Below the pieces are notes generated by a model that was not told the origin of the DNA, did not search any database, and saw nothing but the letters and a program-made list of their open reading frames with translations. DNA of 64,000 bases from Paractinoplanes atraurantiacus. GTDB lineage: Bacteria; Actinomycetota; Actinomycetes; Mycobacteriales; Micromonosporaceae. Below, one piece after another: positions 57,787-64,000 of the stretch; the first letter of the stretch is position 1, and every line of letters begins with the position of its first letter. The DNA lies in NCBI RefSeq assembly GCF_900215205.1, contig NZ_OBDY01000005.1, forward strand, positions 316,261-380,260. Direction: 5' to 3'. The translations under genes were made by a program, and so were the position numbers.

Positions 57787-59082
57787 ATGACTCTGATCGA
57801 CCTCGGCGACACCACCGAGGCGGCGCCGCCGGCGGCCGCCCCGGTGAACCTGTCGCGCCTACGGCGGCTGGTGCTGGCCGGATTGTCCGTGCTGGGCGTG
57901 CTGGTGGCGGGTGCGTCGGCGGCGCCCACGCCGTCGCCGGTGCGGACGCTCTGGACGACGGCGTTCCGGTCGGGCGACACCATGGCGGTGGACGACGGGA
58001 CGGTCTACGTGCATCGCGGCGACGACTCCGGTCCGACCGCGGTGACCGCCTACGACCTGGCCACCGGCCGGTCCCGGTGGTCGGGGCCGGCCGGCGCCGG
58101 TCCGGCCGACCGCAGCGTCAACCCGGTCGGTGACGTGCTGCTGGTGCCCACCTCGTTGTTCGCGCCGGGAACAACCACGGCGGGCCCGGGTGTGATCGTG
58201 CTCGACGCGGCCACCGGCGCGGAGCTCTGGCGGTCGTACGGCGATGCCGTGCCCTCGGCGGCAACCGGCGACGTGCTGCTCGCCGAGACCGGTCAGAACG
58301 GCATCACCACGGCGCTGCGCCTGGTCCGGCTGCGCGACGGGCACGAGGTGTGGAGACACTCGGTCCCGCCGGCCGAGGAATGGACGACGGTCACCGAGAA
58401 CGGCCGGCCGTCGGCGATCGTCGCCGTGACCGGCCAGGGCGACGCCACCGTCTACCGCTACGCGGACGGCACGGTGCTGCACCGCGACCGGATCCCCTGG
58501 AACGGCGTGTACTCGGCCGGCCTCGCCCCCGCCGGCCCGCACCTGATCGTGGTCCGGACGGCCTCCGCACAGACCGTGGCCACCGTCTACAGTCCGGGCG
58601 ACCTGCGGCCGCTCTGGCGGACCGGCGAGCTGATCGGCTCGGTCGCCGGATGCGGCCCGCTGATCTGCGCGGCCGGCGTCCGCGGCGTGGCCGCCTACGA
58701 CGCCGGCACCGGCCGGGAGATCTGGCGGCGCGACGACGTGAACTACGCCTGGGACCTCGGCGCCGGGCGCCTGCTGCTCTCGGCCGACGACGTCACCTCG
58801 ATGGTGCTGGCCGACACCGCCACGGGCCGGACCATCGGCGGGCCGTACGACGCGCGAACCTCGTTGCTGAGCGGCGCGACCGGCTCGATGCTCCTGCTGC
58901 GCGCGGCCGCGACACCGGACGGCCGGACCGCTGTGGCCCGGCTCGACCTGGCCACCGGGCGGCAGACCGTGCTCGGCACCGTCGTCCTGCCCGCCGCCGA
59001 CGACTGCCGCGGAGCGCCCGGCCACCTGCTCTGCACGAGCGCGAACACTTTGACGGTCACCGCGGTCGGCTTACCCTCCTGA
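57787..59082 (+). CDS. Membrane-anchored PQQ-like beta-propeller protein
   Basis: After a short soluble N-terminus there is a transmembrane helix (RLVLAGLSVLGVLVAGASA), then repeated beta-propeller blades (TAVTAYDLATGRSRW, GVIVLDAATGAELWRS, RGVAAYDAGTGREIWRR) of the PQQ/BamB type. Two conserved cysteine pairs (CGPLICA, CRGAPGHLLC) suggest disulfides outside the membrane. The ATG at 57787 is preferred over a TTG at 57775. Function is unknown; such proteins bind ligands or scaffold complexes. Confidence 0.75.
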   Translation: MTLIDLGDTTEAAPPAAAPVNLSRLRRLVLAGLSVLGVLVAGASAAPTPSPVRTLWTTAFRSGDTMAVDDGTVYVHRGDDSGPTAVTAYDLATGRSRWSGPAGAGPADRSVNPVGDVLLVPTSLFAPGTTTAGPGVIVLDAATGAELWRSYGDAVPSAATGDVLLAETGQNGITTALRLVRLRDGHEVWRHSVPPAEEWTTVTENGRPSAIVAVTGQGDATVYRYADGTVLHRDRIPWNGVYSAGLAPAGPHLIVVRTASAQTVATVYSPGDLRPLWRTGELIGSVAGCGPLICAAGVRGVAAYDAGTGREIWRRDDVNYAWDLGAGRLLLSADDVTSMVLADTATGRTIGGPYDARTSLLSGATGSMLLLRAAATPDGRTAVARLDLATGRQTVLGTVVLPAADDCRGAPGHLLCTSANTLTVTAVGLPS

Positions 59083-59099
59083 GAGGAGGTGGGCGACTG

Positions 59100-59324
59100 A
59101 TGGTCATCTATCAGTTCCACTGTGAACGCCACGGACCGGCCGACATCGAGGCGCCGCTCGGGCAGGCGCCGGAAAAACACCCCTGCCCCGAGTGCGGCGA
59201 CGATTGCCGGCGTGTCTGGTCGGCCGCGCTTCTCGGTCGGCGCGTCCAGGCCGCGTACAAACGGGAAATTGACCGAATCGAGCGAACAAGGGCGGAACCC
59301 ACTGTCGTCAACCGGTTGCCGTAG
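59100..59324 (+). CDS. FmdB-type zinc-ribbon protein
   Basis: The 74-residue protein (MVIYQFHCERHG, then CPECGDDCRRVW) carries a Cys4 zinc ribbon, as in FmdB-family small regulators of formamidase operons. GAGGAGG precedes the ATG at 59100. It lies nine bases before the formamidase gene. Confidence 0.8.
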   Translation: MVIYQFHCERHGPADIEAPLGQAPEKHPCPECGDDCRRVWSAALLGRRVQAAYKREIDRIERTRAEPTVVNRLP

Positions 59325-59333
59325 GAGGCTCGC

Positions 59334-60587
59334 ATGCCGGAACTAGTGTTTCCCCTCGACTCCACCAAGCGATTCACCGATCAGGCGCTGATCGGGCACA
59401 ACCGCTGGCATCCCGAGATTCCCGCCGCCGTCCGGGTCAGGCCGGGCGACAGCTTCCGCGTCCACTGCCGCGAATGGTTCGACGGCGCCATCCACAACGA
59501 CGACTCGGCCGACGACATCAGGGACGCGCCATTGTCGACGGTGCATGTGCTGAGCGGCCCGATAGCGGTCGAGGGAGCCGAGCCGGGCGACCTGTTGGTG
59601 GTCGACATTCTCGACGTGGGCCCGATCCCGCAGGAGGATTCGGGGCCGCTGGCCGGCCAGGGCTGGGGCTATACCGGAATCTTCGCCACCCAGAACGGCG
59701 GCGGATTCCTGACCGAGCAGTTCCCCGACGCGTACAAGGTAATTTGGGATTTCGCCGGGCAGACCGCGACCTCGCGCCACATTCCGAACGTCTCCTTCAC
59801 CGGCATCGTGCATCCGGGATTGATGGGTACGGCCCCATCGGCCGGCCTGCTCCAGAAATGGAACCAGCGCGAAGGCGCGCTGATAGCCACCGACCCCAAC
59901 CGGGTGCCGCCGCTGGCACTGCCCCCGGAACCGAACGACGCCGTGCTGGGCAGCCTCCCGAGCAGCGAATACGCGCGGGTGGCGGCCGAGGCGGCGAGGA
60001 CCGCCCCGCCGCGGGAGAACGGCGGCAACCAGGACATCAAAAACTTCTCGAAAGGCACGCGCGTCTTCTACCCGGTCTTCGTCCCCGGCGCGAACCTTTC
60101 GGTCGGCGACCTGCACTTCTCCCAAGGCGACGGCGAGATAACGTTCTGCGGCGCGATCGAGATGGGCGGCTTCATCGATCTGCGGGTCGAGGTGCTGAAA
60201 AACGGCATGACGACGTACGGGGTCACGGAGAACGCGATTTTCATGCCGGGCAACGTGGAACCGCGCTACAGCGAATGGCTGGCCTTCTCCGGCACATCGG
60301 TGACGCTGGACGGCGAACAGCGCTACCTGGACTCGCACCTGTCGTACCAGAGGGCCTGCCTGCACGCGATCGATTATTTGACGACGTTCGGCTACACCCC
60401 CGAACAGGCCTACATGATTTTGGGCGCCGCCCCGATCGAGGGCCGCCTGTCCGGCGTCGTGGACATCCCGAACGCGTGCGCCACGGTCTACCTGCCCACC
60501 GCCATCTTCGACTTCGACATCCGCCCGTCCGCCAACGGCCCGGCCCGCATCAACCCGGGCCAGGGCGTCCCGCGCTCCTCGTTCTGA
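59334..60587 (+). CDS. fmdA: Formamidase (acetamidase/formamidase family)
   Basis: The 417-residue protein has the FmdA/AmdA pattern: RWHPEIPAAVRVRPGD, VHVLSGPIAVEGAEPGD, FTGIVHPGLMGTAPS, GGNQDIKNFSKGTRVFYPVF, VGDLHFSQGDGEITFCGAIE and the C-terminal SGVVDIPNACATVYLPTAIF. It should hydrolyse formamide to formate and ammonia for nitrogen supply. An FmdB-like gene precedes it, as in known operons. Confidence 0.92.
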   Translation: MPELVFPLDSTKRFTDQALIGHNRWHPEIPAAVRVRPGDSFRVHCREWFDGAIHNDDSADDIRDAPLSTVHVLSGPIAVEGAEPGDLLVVDILDVGPIPQEDSGPLAGQGWGYTGIFATQNGGGFLTEQFPDAYKVIWDFAGQTATSRHIPNVSFTGIVHPGLMGTAPSAGLLQKWNQREGALIATDPNRVPPLALPPEPNDAVLGSLPSSEYARVAAEAARTAPPRENGGNQDIKNFSKGTRVFYPVFVPGANLSVGDLHFSQGDGEITFCGAIEMGGFIDLRVEVLKNGMTTYGVTENAIFMPGNVEPRYSEWLAFSGTSVTLDGEQRYLDSHLSYQRACLHAIDYLTTFGYTPEQAYMILGAAPIEGRLSGVVDIPNACATVYLPTAIFDFDIRPSANGPARINPGQGVPRSSF

Positions 60588-60671
60588 TTCTCAGCGGCAG
60601 TCCGAGATCCGGCAGCCGGAAGCGGTCAGCCGCCCTATCGTGACGCCACACCACGGGGAAGGGGAACCACC

Positions 60672-60797
60672 ATGACCATGCCGTCGCTGTTCCTGAGACT
60701 GGCTGTCCTGGCCGCGGTCATCGCGCTCGTCGCGCTGTACCTCCTGGCCGATCCCACCGCCGATCCCGCAATGGCAACAAAAATCTACGTCGGCTGA
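60672..60797 (+). CDS. Small membrane peptide of 41 residues
   Basis: GGGGAAGGGGAACC lies before the ATG at 60672. The translation MTMPSLFLRLAVLAAVIALV, then ALYLLADPTADPAMATKIYV, has one hydrophobic helix and a short polar end, and the stop is followed four bases later by a strong terminator. The signals around it look real although the gene is too short for composition tests. Confidence 0.5.
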   Translation: MTMPSLFLRLAVLAAVIALVALYLLADPTADPAMATKIYVG

Positions 60798-60801
60798 GAT
60801 C

Positions 60802-60839
60802 CCGCCCGCCGGGGCGTGCCTTCACTTCCCGGCGGGCGG
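60802..60839. terminator. Bidirectional hairpin terminator
   Basis: CCGCCCGCCGGG (60802-60813) pairs perfectly with CCCGGCGGGCGG (60828-60839) around a 14-base loop, between convergent genes: the 41-residue peptide gene ending at 60797 and the lipoprotein remnant ending at 60822. It is the strongest hairpin seen in the window. Confidence 0.75.
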
Positions 60840-61459
60840 CGCCTCGTCATGGAGCGAGTGCGGGCCAGATCGTGTAGGTGGTGCTGTCGTGGGGTCGCCC
60901 TCGCCCTCCCATTTGTGCAGGCGGGCGCCGTTGGTGAACTTCATCTTGTAGTAGCTGTAGTCCATGCTGCCGTCGTCGCCGCGCAGTTGGTCCCCGGAGT
61001 CGAAGTCGACGCCGGTGTAGGCCTTCGCCTGGGCCAGGCCCAGGTTGAACGACCCGCTCCGCTCGACGGTGTCACCCGTCGTGGCGTCGGTGACCACGAT
61101 CGTCGAGTCCACGGCCGGATCGGCGGTGAGGGTGACGACGTTCTTGTCGATGACCTCGTCGAACTTGCCGTTCATGGCGACGCGCACCTTGTGCCCCGAC
61201 GCGAAGCGGAAGACGGACGCCTTCGTCCGGCCGCCGAGCTGCTGTCGCACCACGAGGAAGGTGGAGTTCGCCCTCCTCAGGCTTTCCTTCCGCAGTTGAG
61301 CACCTTGATCACCACCGGCGCGAACGGACTCTGCAGCGCGGCGTCAACACTGCCGTTGCCCTCCGCGGACATACAGGCCGACGTGCCGCCTCCCAGCGCG
61401 ACGGCGGTCACCACACCCACGATCCGCCTCACCAAGTGATTCACGACCGCCACTATCAC
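60822..61459 (-). pseudogene. Lipoprotein gene broken by a frameshift
   Basis: The first frame (61459 to 61277) gives a signal peptide with lipobox TSAC (Cys29) and an N-terminal part (GNGSVDAALQSPFAPVVIKV, LNCGRKA) that stops prematurely. The next frame continues without a gap as ESLRRANSTFLVVRQQLGGR, then TKASVFRFASGHKVRVAMNG, to 60822. The junction is at a GGAAGGAAAGCC run near 61280, where one inserted or lost base would explain it. The joined protein is about 200 residues with a beta-rich domain of no recognised family. It is either a true pseudogene or a sequencing error. Confidence 0.65.
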
Positions 61460-61562
61460 ACCGCGGGCGAACGCCCCCCATCCCTTGAGCAGGCCTCCAC
61501 CGAGGGCTCCTCGACCAGCACGAGAACCCGATCAACCGACCCGATCTGCGTCGGCCGCCCGG

Positions 61563-61944
61563 TCAGCGGCCGGTTGGCCGCGGAACGGCCACCACCGTGA
61601 CGAGCTGATCGAGTCCGACGAAGTCGCCAGGATTGGTGGTGTAGAGCGGAAGCCGGTGAGCGGCCGCAACGGAAGCGATCATCAAGTCCGCGACACGCCG
61701 ACGAGGCGTCCGCCCGACGGCCAGGACGGCGGCACACACCAGGCCGTAGGTCCGGGCCGCCTCGGCATCGAAGGGCAGCGGGTCGAAAGTCGCCTCGGTG
61801 TGCTGAAGGACGCTGGTCCGCCTGGCTCGCCGGGATCGTCGGCGTGATGTGGACCGGCGGACAACTCGGCCAGAGTCACTGCGCTGGGGACGTCCGGTCG
61901 GCTAACTGGGCGGGATCAAGTGTCGATCCCGCCGCACGTGGCAT
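61563..61944 (-). pseudogene. VapC PIN-domain toxin remnant with deletion and frameshifts
   Basis: The VapB stop and a VapC-type ATG overlap at 61944-61946 (TGATG). The reading MPRAAGSTLDPAQLADRT lacks the first catalytic segment with DTSVV found in PIN toxins, then shifts frame to SAVTLAELSAGPHHADDPGE, and again to ARRTSVLQHTEATFDPLPFD and ADLMIASVAAAHRLPLYTTN, ending VAVPRPTGR at 61563. At least two frameshifts plus an internal deletion make an active RNase impossible. All pieces are in the order of a VapC protein. Confidence 0.7.
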
Positions 61945-62213
61945 CACCACTCACGGTCGGACGGATCCTGTTCGACGGCGGCGTCAAGGTCAGCGCGCAG
62001 CCGGTCACGGTCGACGACCGCAGTGGCTGCGAACGTTGCCATCACTTGCTCACGGGGCACGTAGGTTGGCCGCCGAAGCGGGATCAGGCGAACGATCGGA
62101 GTTCCGTTTCGCGTGATCGTGTAGGACTCGCCTCGCTCGAGCCCGCGCATGACCGCGCCGGAGTCGTTACGAAGATCGCGCTGAGTGATCTCGTGGCGCA
62201 TCGGATCAGCCAT
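61944..62213 (-). CDS. VapB/Phd-YefM family antitoxin
   Basis: The 89-residue protein (MADPMRHEITQRDLRNDSGA, VMRGLERGESYTITRNGTPI, VRLIPLRRPTYVPREQVMAT) has the Phd/YefM N-terminal DNA-binding fold and an acidic C-terminal tail. The frame is complete. It is followed by a ruined vapC, so it is an orphan antitoxin. Its own gene starts nine bases after the PilZ stop on the same strand. Confidence 0.85.
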   Translation of the reverse strand: MADPMRHEITQRDLRNDSGAVMRGLERGESYTITRNGTPIVRLIPLRRPTYVPREQVMATFAATAVVDRDRLRADLDAAVEQDPSDREW

Positions 62214-62221
62214 AAGGCAGC

Positions 62222-62869
62222 TTAGCTATACGTGCTGCGCCGGCGTTCGTTGATTTCCCAGGTCATTACGTAGGAGCGGATGGTCTGGGCGGTCTGCTCC
62301 TCCGTGGTGAACGTGAGGACGATGTGCTGGCCCGGGTCGCCGTGTGGGGCGTTGCGGACCGTCAGGATCGTGCCGTTCACGGTCAGGCTGTGTGCGCCGG
62401 GCAGGTTCATCGCGGCGTGCAGGTGTGCGCCGGGGGTCAGCGGGGCCGGCTCGTCGATCCAGCAGCGCAGGCCGCCCTCGCTGATGTCGAGCAGGGCCGC
62501 CTGCATCTCGTGGTCGTCGGCGGTCAGGTGGACGGCGGCGCCGCCTCCGCCCCGGACGTATTCGCGGCGGTTGCTGTGGTGTGCGGGGGCGGCCGCGGTC
62601 AGGGTCCAGCGGTGCGGGGCCTCGCCGGAGACCGCCACCACGCGGCTGGGCAGCACGATCCGGGAGCGCGGGGACGCCCAGAAGACGTCGAACTGACCGT
62701 CCGGAATGCCCGCCGTCTGGCCGGCCACCTCGAGCGGGGCGGTGACCGTGAACGTGTCGCCGTCGGCCGCGACCAGGCGGGAGCGGGCGTTCGCTCCCCC
62801 GCCCAGGGCGAGGAACATCGGCGTGCCGACGGCGGGCATCTCGGTGGTGGTGGAGGCCGAAGCGATCAT
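62222..62869 (-). CDS. PilZ-domain c-di-GMP receptor (YcgR-like)
   Basis: The 215-residue protein has an N-terminal YcgR-N-like beta domain and a C-terminal PilZ domain with the ligand motifs RRxxxR (Arg101, Arg102, Arg106 in SNRREYVRG) and DxSxxG (Asp128, Ser130, Gly133 in LDISEGGLRC). These residues bind c-di-GMP in characterised PilZ proteins. It probably transmits the signal of the GGDEF-EAL enzyme or of others. No flagellar gene is nearby. Confidence 0.9.
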   Translation of the reverse strand: MIASASTTTEMPAVGTPMFLALGGGANARSRLVAADGDTFTVTAPLEVAGQTAGIPDGQFDVFWASPRSRIVLPSRVVAVSGEAPHRWTLTAAAPAHHSNRREYVRGGGGAAVHLTADDHEMQAALLDISEGGLRCWIDEPAPLTPGAHLHAAMNLPGAHSLTVNGTILTVRNAPHGDPGQHIVLTFTTEEQTAQTIRSYVMTWEINERRRSTYS

Positions 62870-62933
62870 GGCCCTTGGATCGGCCGGGGGTGCGGGGACC
62901 TGAGCTTTTCGGTTGCCAATCGGGTGTGATCTG

Positions 62934-63206
62934 TCAGGGCAGCCCGACCGTGATCTTCCATTCCTTCAGTTCGCGGTCCTTGGTGACCCCATGCCGGGTG
63001 TACGGGTCCTGGTCGACCAGCGCCTGCGCCGCCTCCAGGTCGGGGGCGTCGAGCACGATGATGCCGCCGCTCAGGTCGGCCAGCGGCCCGGCCAGCAGGA
63101 GCGAGCCCGAAGCCTGGAGCTTGGCCAGGTGTTCCAGATGCTCCGGGCGGCGCTCGGCGCGCGATGGGGTGTCGTTGTATCCGTACGTGAGAATGAAGTG
63201 GCTCAT
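62934..63206 (-). CDS. YciI-family protein
   Basis: The 90-residue protein (MSHFILTYGYNDTPSRAERR, PEHLEHLAKLQASGSLLLAG, PLADLSGGIIVLDAPDLEAA) shows the dimeric alpha/beta YciI/PCD-like fold with conserved His and Asp in the N-terminal half and the C-terminal WKITVG strand. Some relatives are dehydratases or hydrolases of small substrates. Its ATG overlaps the stop of the amidohydrolase gene (ATGA), so the two act together. Confidence 0.88.
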   Translation of the reverse strand: MSHFILTYGYNDTPSRAERRPEHLEHLAKLQASGSLLLAGPLADLSGGIIVLDAPDLEAAQALVDQDPYTRHGVTKDRELKEWKITVGLP

Positions 63207-64000
63207 GGCTCTTTCCTTTCGGGGAGGCCGTAGACCCGGCGGGCCGTACGGGAGAAGACGTCCGCCTGCTCGTCGTCAGTGCGGTGGGCGAGGGCCTGCT
63301 TCCAGGCTTCGGTCAGCTCGGCGGCGGTGGTCCACAGGGTTTCGACCGGCAGGTTCGTGCCGAACATGGCCCGGTCCGAGCCGAACAGGTCGAGCACCTC
63401 GTCGGTCACCAGCCGCAGCAGGGCCGGGTCGACGCGGTGGACGAAGGTGCCCTGGCCGGTCAGCTTGACCACCACGTTCGGCAGTGCGGCCAGCGACCGC
63501 AGGCCGGTGCGCCACTCGGCGACCACGGCCGGATCGGTGTGGTCGGTGAGCATCCCGGCGTGGACCAGCACGAACGTCACGCCCGGGTGGTCGGCGACGA
63601 GGGCGGCCGCGTCGTGCATCTGCCCCGAGAAGACCTGGAGCTCGAACAGCCAGCCCAGCTCCGGCAGGGCGGCGATGTTCGAGCGGAACACCGGGTCCTT
63701 CATCCGGTCGGGGGCGTCGGCGAAGCGGAACTCCGGGCGCTCGTGCCAGTGCAACTGGAGGCGGGTGCCGACCACGAGCGGGCTGATCGACTGTTGCGTG
63801 CGCATGACCTCGACCGCGTCCTCGGCGAACAGGTCGGCGCAGCCGACGACGGCCATCGGCCAGCCGGAGCGCTCGTGCACCCCGGCGATCCAGTGGATCT
63901 CGTCGACGACCTTGTCCATGGGCCAGTTCGGCTGGACGTAGACCGAGGAGCTGATGCCGGCCGAGATCGCGTCGTTGCGGTACTCCTCGATGAGGTAGTC
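63203..64000 (-). CDS. Amidohydrolase-family TIM-barrel protein (COG3618, lactonase-like), 5' end outside window
   Basis: The reading is open to the last base and translates YLIEEYRNDAISAGISSSVY, VQPNWPMDKVVDEIHWIAGV, then LVVGTRLQLHWHERPEFRFA, FVLVHAGMLTD and the metal Asp-like region FGSDRAMFGTNLPVETLW. This is the COG3618/L-fuconolactone hydrolase pattern; the N-terminal D-x-H metal site is not in the window. The Asp in MFGTN is replaced by Thr, so metal binding may differ. It is coupled to the YciI gene. Confidence 0.85.
   Translation of the reverse strand, partial: DYLIEEYRNDAISAGISSSVYVQPNWPMDKVVDEIHWIAGVHERSGWPMAVVGCADLFAEDAVEVMRTQQSISPLVVGTRLQLHWHERPEFRFADAPDRMKDPVFRSNIAALPELGWLFELQVFSGQMHDAAALVADHPGVTFVLVHAGMLTDHTDPAVVAEWRTGLRSLAALPNVVVKLTGQGTFVHRVDPALLRLVTDEVLDLFGSDRAMFGTNLPVETLWTTAAELTEAWKQALAHRTDDEQADVFSRTARRVYGLPERKEP

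Overview
The window is very GC-rich, with G/C-rich third codon positions, frequent ATGA/GTGA gene overlaps, several GTG/TTG starts, AfsR/SARP and LuxR-type ATPase regulators, SigE-family and ECF sigma factors, and F420/FMN luciferase-like oxidoreductases. This points to a filamentous actinomycete; Micromonosporaceae (Actinoplanes-like) is my best inference, not proven by any marker gene here. No rRNA, tRNA, CRISPR array or insertion sequence was recognised.

Layout. 1-4 kb: an amino-sugar module (CUT1 ABC permease and binding lipoprotein, MurR/RpiR regulator, divergent N-acetylglucosamine-type kinase). 4-9 kb: an F420-type LLM oxidoreductase, a convergent RelE/HigB-like toxin and Xre antitoxin in a somewhat less GC-rich patch, an SPL-family radical SAM protein and a ROK regulator. 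9.2-17 kb: a tightly coupled organosulfur/sulfonate operon (flavin reductase, binding protein, permease, ATPase, two NtaA/DmoA monooxygenases, aldo-keto reductase, SsuD-like monooxygenase). 17-24 kb: an AfsR-like regulator, then a divergent pair made of a SLOG-like protein and a giant TIR-transmembrane-coiled coil-WD40 protein. 24-38 kb: housekeeping and accessory genes (secreted endonuclease I, MerR regulator, amidohydrolase, a double Lrp protein with low-complexity inserts, CorA, acyl-CoA ligase, secreted esterase, ECF sigma factor, acetyltransferase, FMN-dependent hydroxyacid oxidase).

38-55.5 kb is the most unusual part. It holds a lipoprotein with a late frameshift, a papain-like cysteine peptidase candidate, a LuxR regulator, a caspase-lipase fusion protein (1105 aa), a LuxR/ATPase regulator coupled to a CHAT-domain caspase-like protein (1106 aa), a sigma factor and a Ser/Thr kinase that have both lost their 5' ends at one junction, and a thiol-activated-cytolysin-type pore-forming protein carrying a LecA/PA-IL-like lectin domain in place of the usual C-terminal domain. 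Four genes here (lipoprotein, caspase-lipase, LuxR/ATPase, cytolysin) share a GGGATTCTCCCG-like inverted-repeat box 60-90 bases before their starts. This suggests one regulon that joins proteases, a lipase and a pore former, possibly a cell-death, predation or antagonism programme.

55.5-64 kb: a GGDEF-EAL c-di-GMP enzyme, a PQQ-propeller membrane protein, FmdB/FmdA formamidase, a frameshifted lipoprotein, an intact VapB antitoxin with a wrecked VapC toxin, a PilZ c-di-GMP receptor, a YciI protein and an amidohydrolase running off the window end.

Functions are read from motifs and remembered family features only; no database search was possible.
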